Part shown: positions 63,801 to 64,000 of the stretch, in pieces
Numbering within the stretch: the stretch's first letter is position 1
Layout of the letters: the number at the start of each line of letters is the position of its first letter
Assembly: GCA_022818135.1 (NCBI GenBank)
Contig: JAFMSR010000010.1
Location: 37,644,754 to 37,708,753 of the forward strand
DNA length: 64,000 nt
Source of the DNA: Saxidomus purpurata
Lineage: Eukaryota; Mollusca; Bivalvia; Venerida; Veneridae
Direction of reading: 5' to 3'
The notes under the pieces: generated by a model
Databases searched by the model: none
Told to the model about the DNA's origin: nothing
The model's input: the letters and a program-made list of their open reading frames with translations, nothing else
Translations under genes and position numbers: made by a program

Positions 63801-64000
63801 AATTTTATAGTTTTTATTTATCTTCATCCTCTCACATTTATTGCATGTTATGAACAAGTACAGTTTCTAAAATCTTCTCGCCTTGAAATGCTACCACCCA
63901 ATTCTCACAACCAACGTGTCCGCCATATTTGTATTACATTGTCACATTTTACCGGTGCAGACATAAAATATTACTTTTCAAATATTACTGGGCAAAGCTT
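60815..64000 (+). repeat. Segmental duplication, copy C3 (runs off the window)
   Basis: The third copy of segment C begins within about 65 bases of the end of C2, head to tail. It matches C2 from the TGTTTAATGTGTTGT anchor through at least 63130. The remaining part continues past the window end. It carries its own SINE (63190-63338), absent at the C2 equivalent (about 58110). No gene seen; the 79-codon frame at 62199-62438 is within duplicated non-coding sequence. Confidence 0.82.
63190..63338 (-). mobile_element. tRNA-Gly-like SINE or tRNA pseudogene, minus strand
   Basis: The minus strand reads GGCGCGGTTGTCTAGTGG (A box region), an anticodon arm CTGGA-CTGCCAA-TCCGG that pairs fully and would give a GCC anticodon, and GGTTCGAATCCC (B box). 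The T stem has two mismatches and the acceptor ends do not pair, so it is not a working tRNA. A SINE-like body (AGAAACGTTTTTCAGTGTTT, then CATCTAGAGATGAACTGG) follows. Confidence 0.7.

Noticed and set aside
1..64000. CRISPR array, operon or prokaryotic defence system
   Set aside because: No regularly spaced repeats, no dense ORFs and no ribosome binding sites; the sequence is clearly eukaryotic.

Overview
This window looks like nuclear DNA of a lophotrochozoan animal, most likely a bivalve mollusc. It is AT-rich and gene-poor, with GT-AG introns, tRNA-derived SINEs, small inverted-repeat transposons, a degraded LINE, and the tandem elements containing AGGTCAAGGTCAC-like words and Cys/Thr-poor filler that I associate with bivalve genomes. 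The clade is an inference from repeat style; no species marker is present. Nothing bacterial or viral (operons, ribosome binding sites, CRISPR, rRNA) was seen.

One host gene is convincing: a plus-strand Ly6/uPAR (LU) domain protein of the quiver/sleepless type, predicted at 141 residues from three coding exons. These are a signal-peptide exon (2538-2586), the first half of the LU domain (44970-45107), and the second half plus the GPI-attachment tail (46173-46411). Both introns are phase 1, and the ten LU cysteines are all present. If the exon 1 to exon 2 link is right, intron 1 is about 42.4 kb and fills two thirds of the window.

Layout: 1-2486 no gene seen; 2487-2586 start-codon exon; 2587-8690 plain intron; 8694-13980 duplicated segment A; about 14480-16640 an antisense, internally deleted LINE; 16708-24180 duplicated segment B (diverged copy of A); 24181-30640 AT-rich DNA with short repeats; 30640-43400 segment C1, which holds a 640-base T/G tract (31401-32042) and a 3.3 kb palindrome (33246-36573) made of two head-to-head copies of a broken multicopy gene; 44970-46411 exons 2 and 3; 46890-51070 repeats, including a near-identical 0.7 kb tandem pair with a 49-codon acidic ORF; 52030-60750 segment C2; 60815-64000 segment C3, cut by the window end.

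The main story is structural. Two independent sets of diverged direct duplications (A/B and C1/C2/C3) account for much of the giant intron and the 3' flank. Several mobile elements sit in one paralogous copy and are missing from the matching site of another, so the copies act as filled/empty-site controls. C1 and C2 also flank exons 2-3 in direct orientation. Three places (the T/G tract, the palindrome, the tandem pair at 49.6-51.1 kb) carry marks that could be assembly error and should be checked on reads before biological use.
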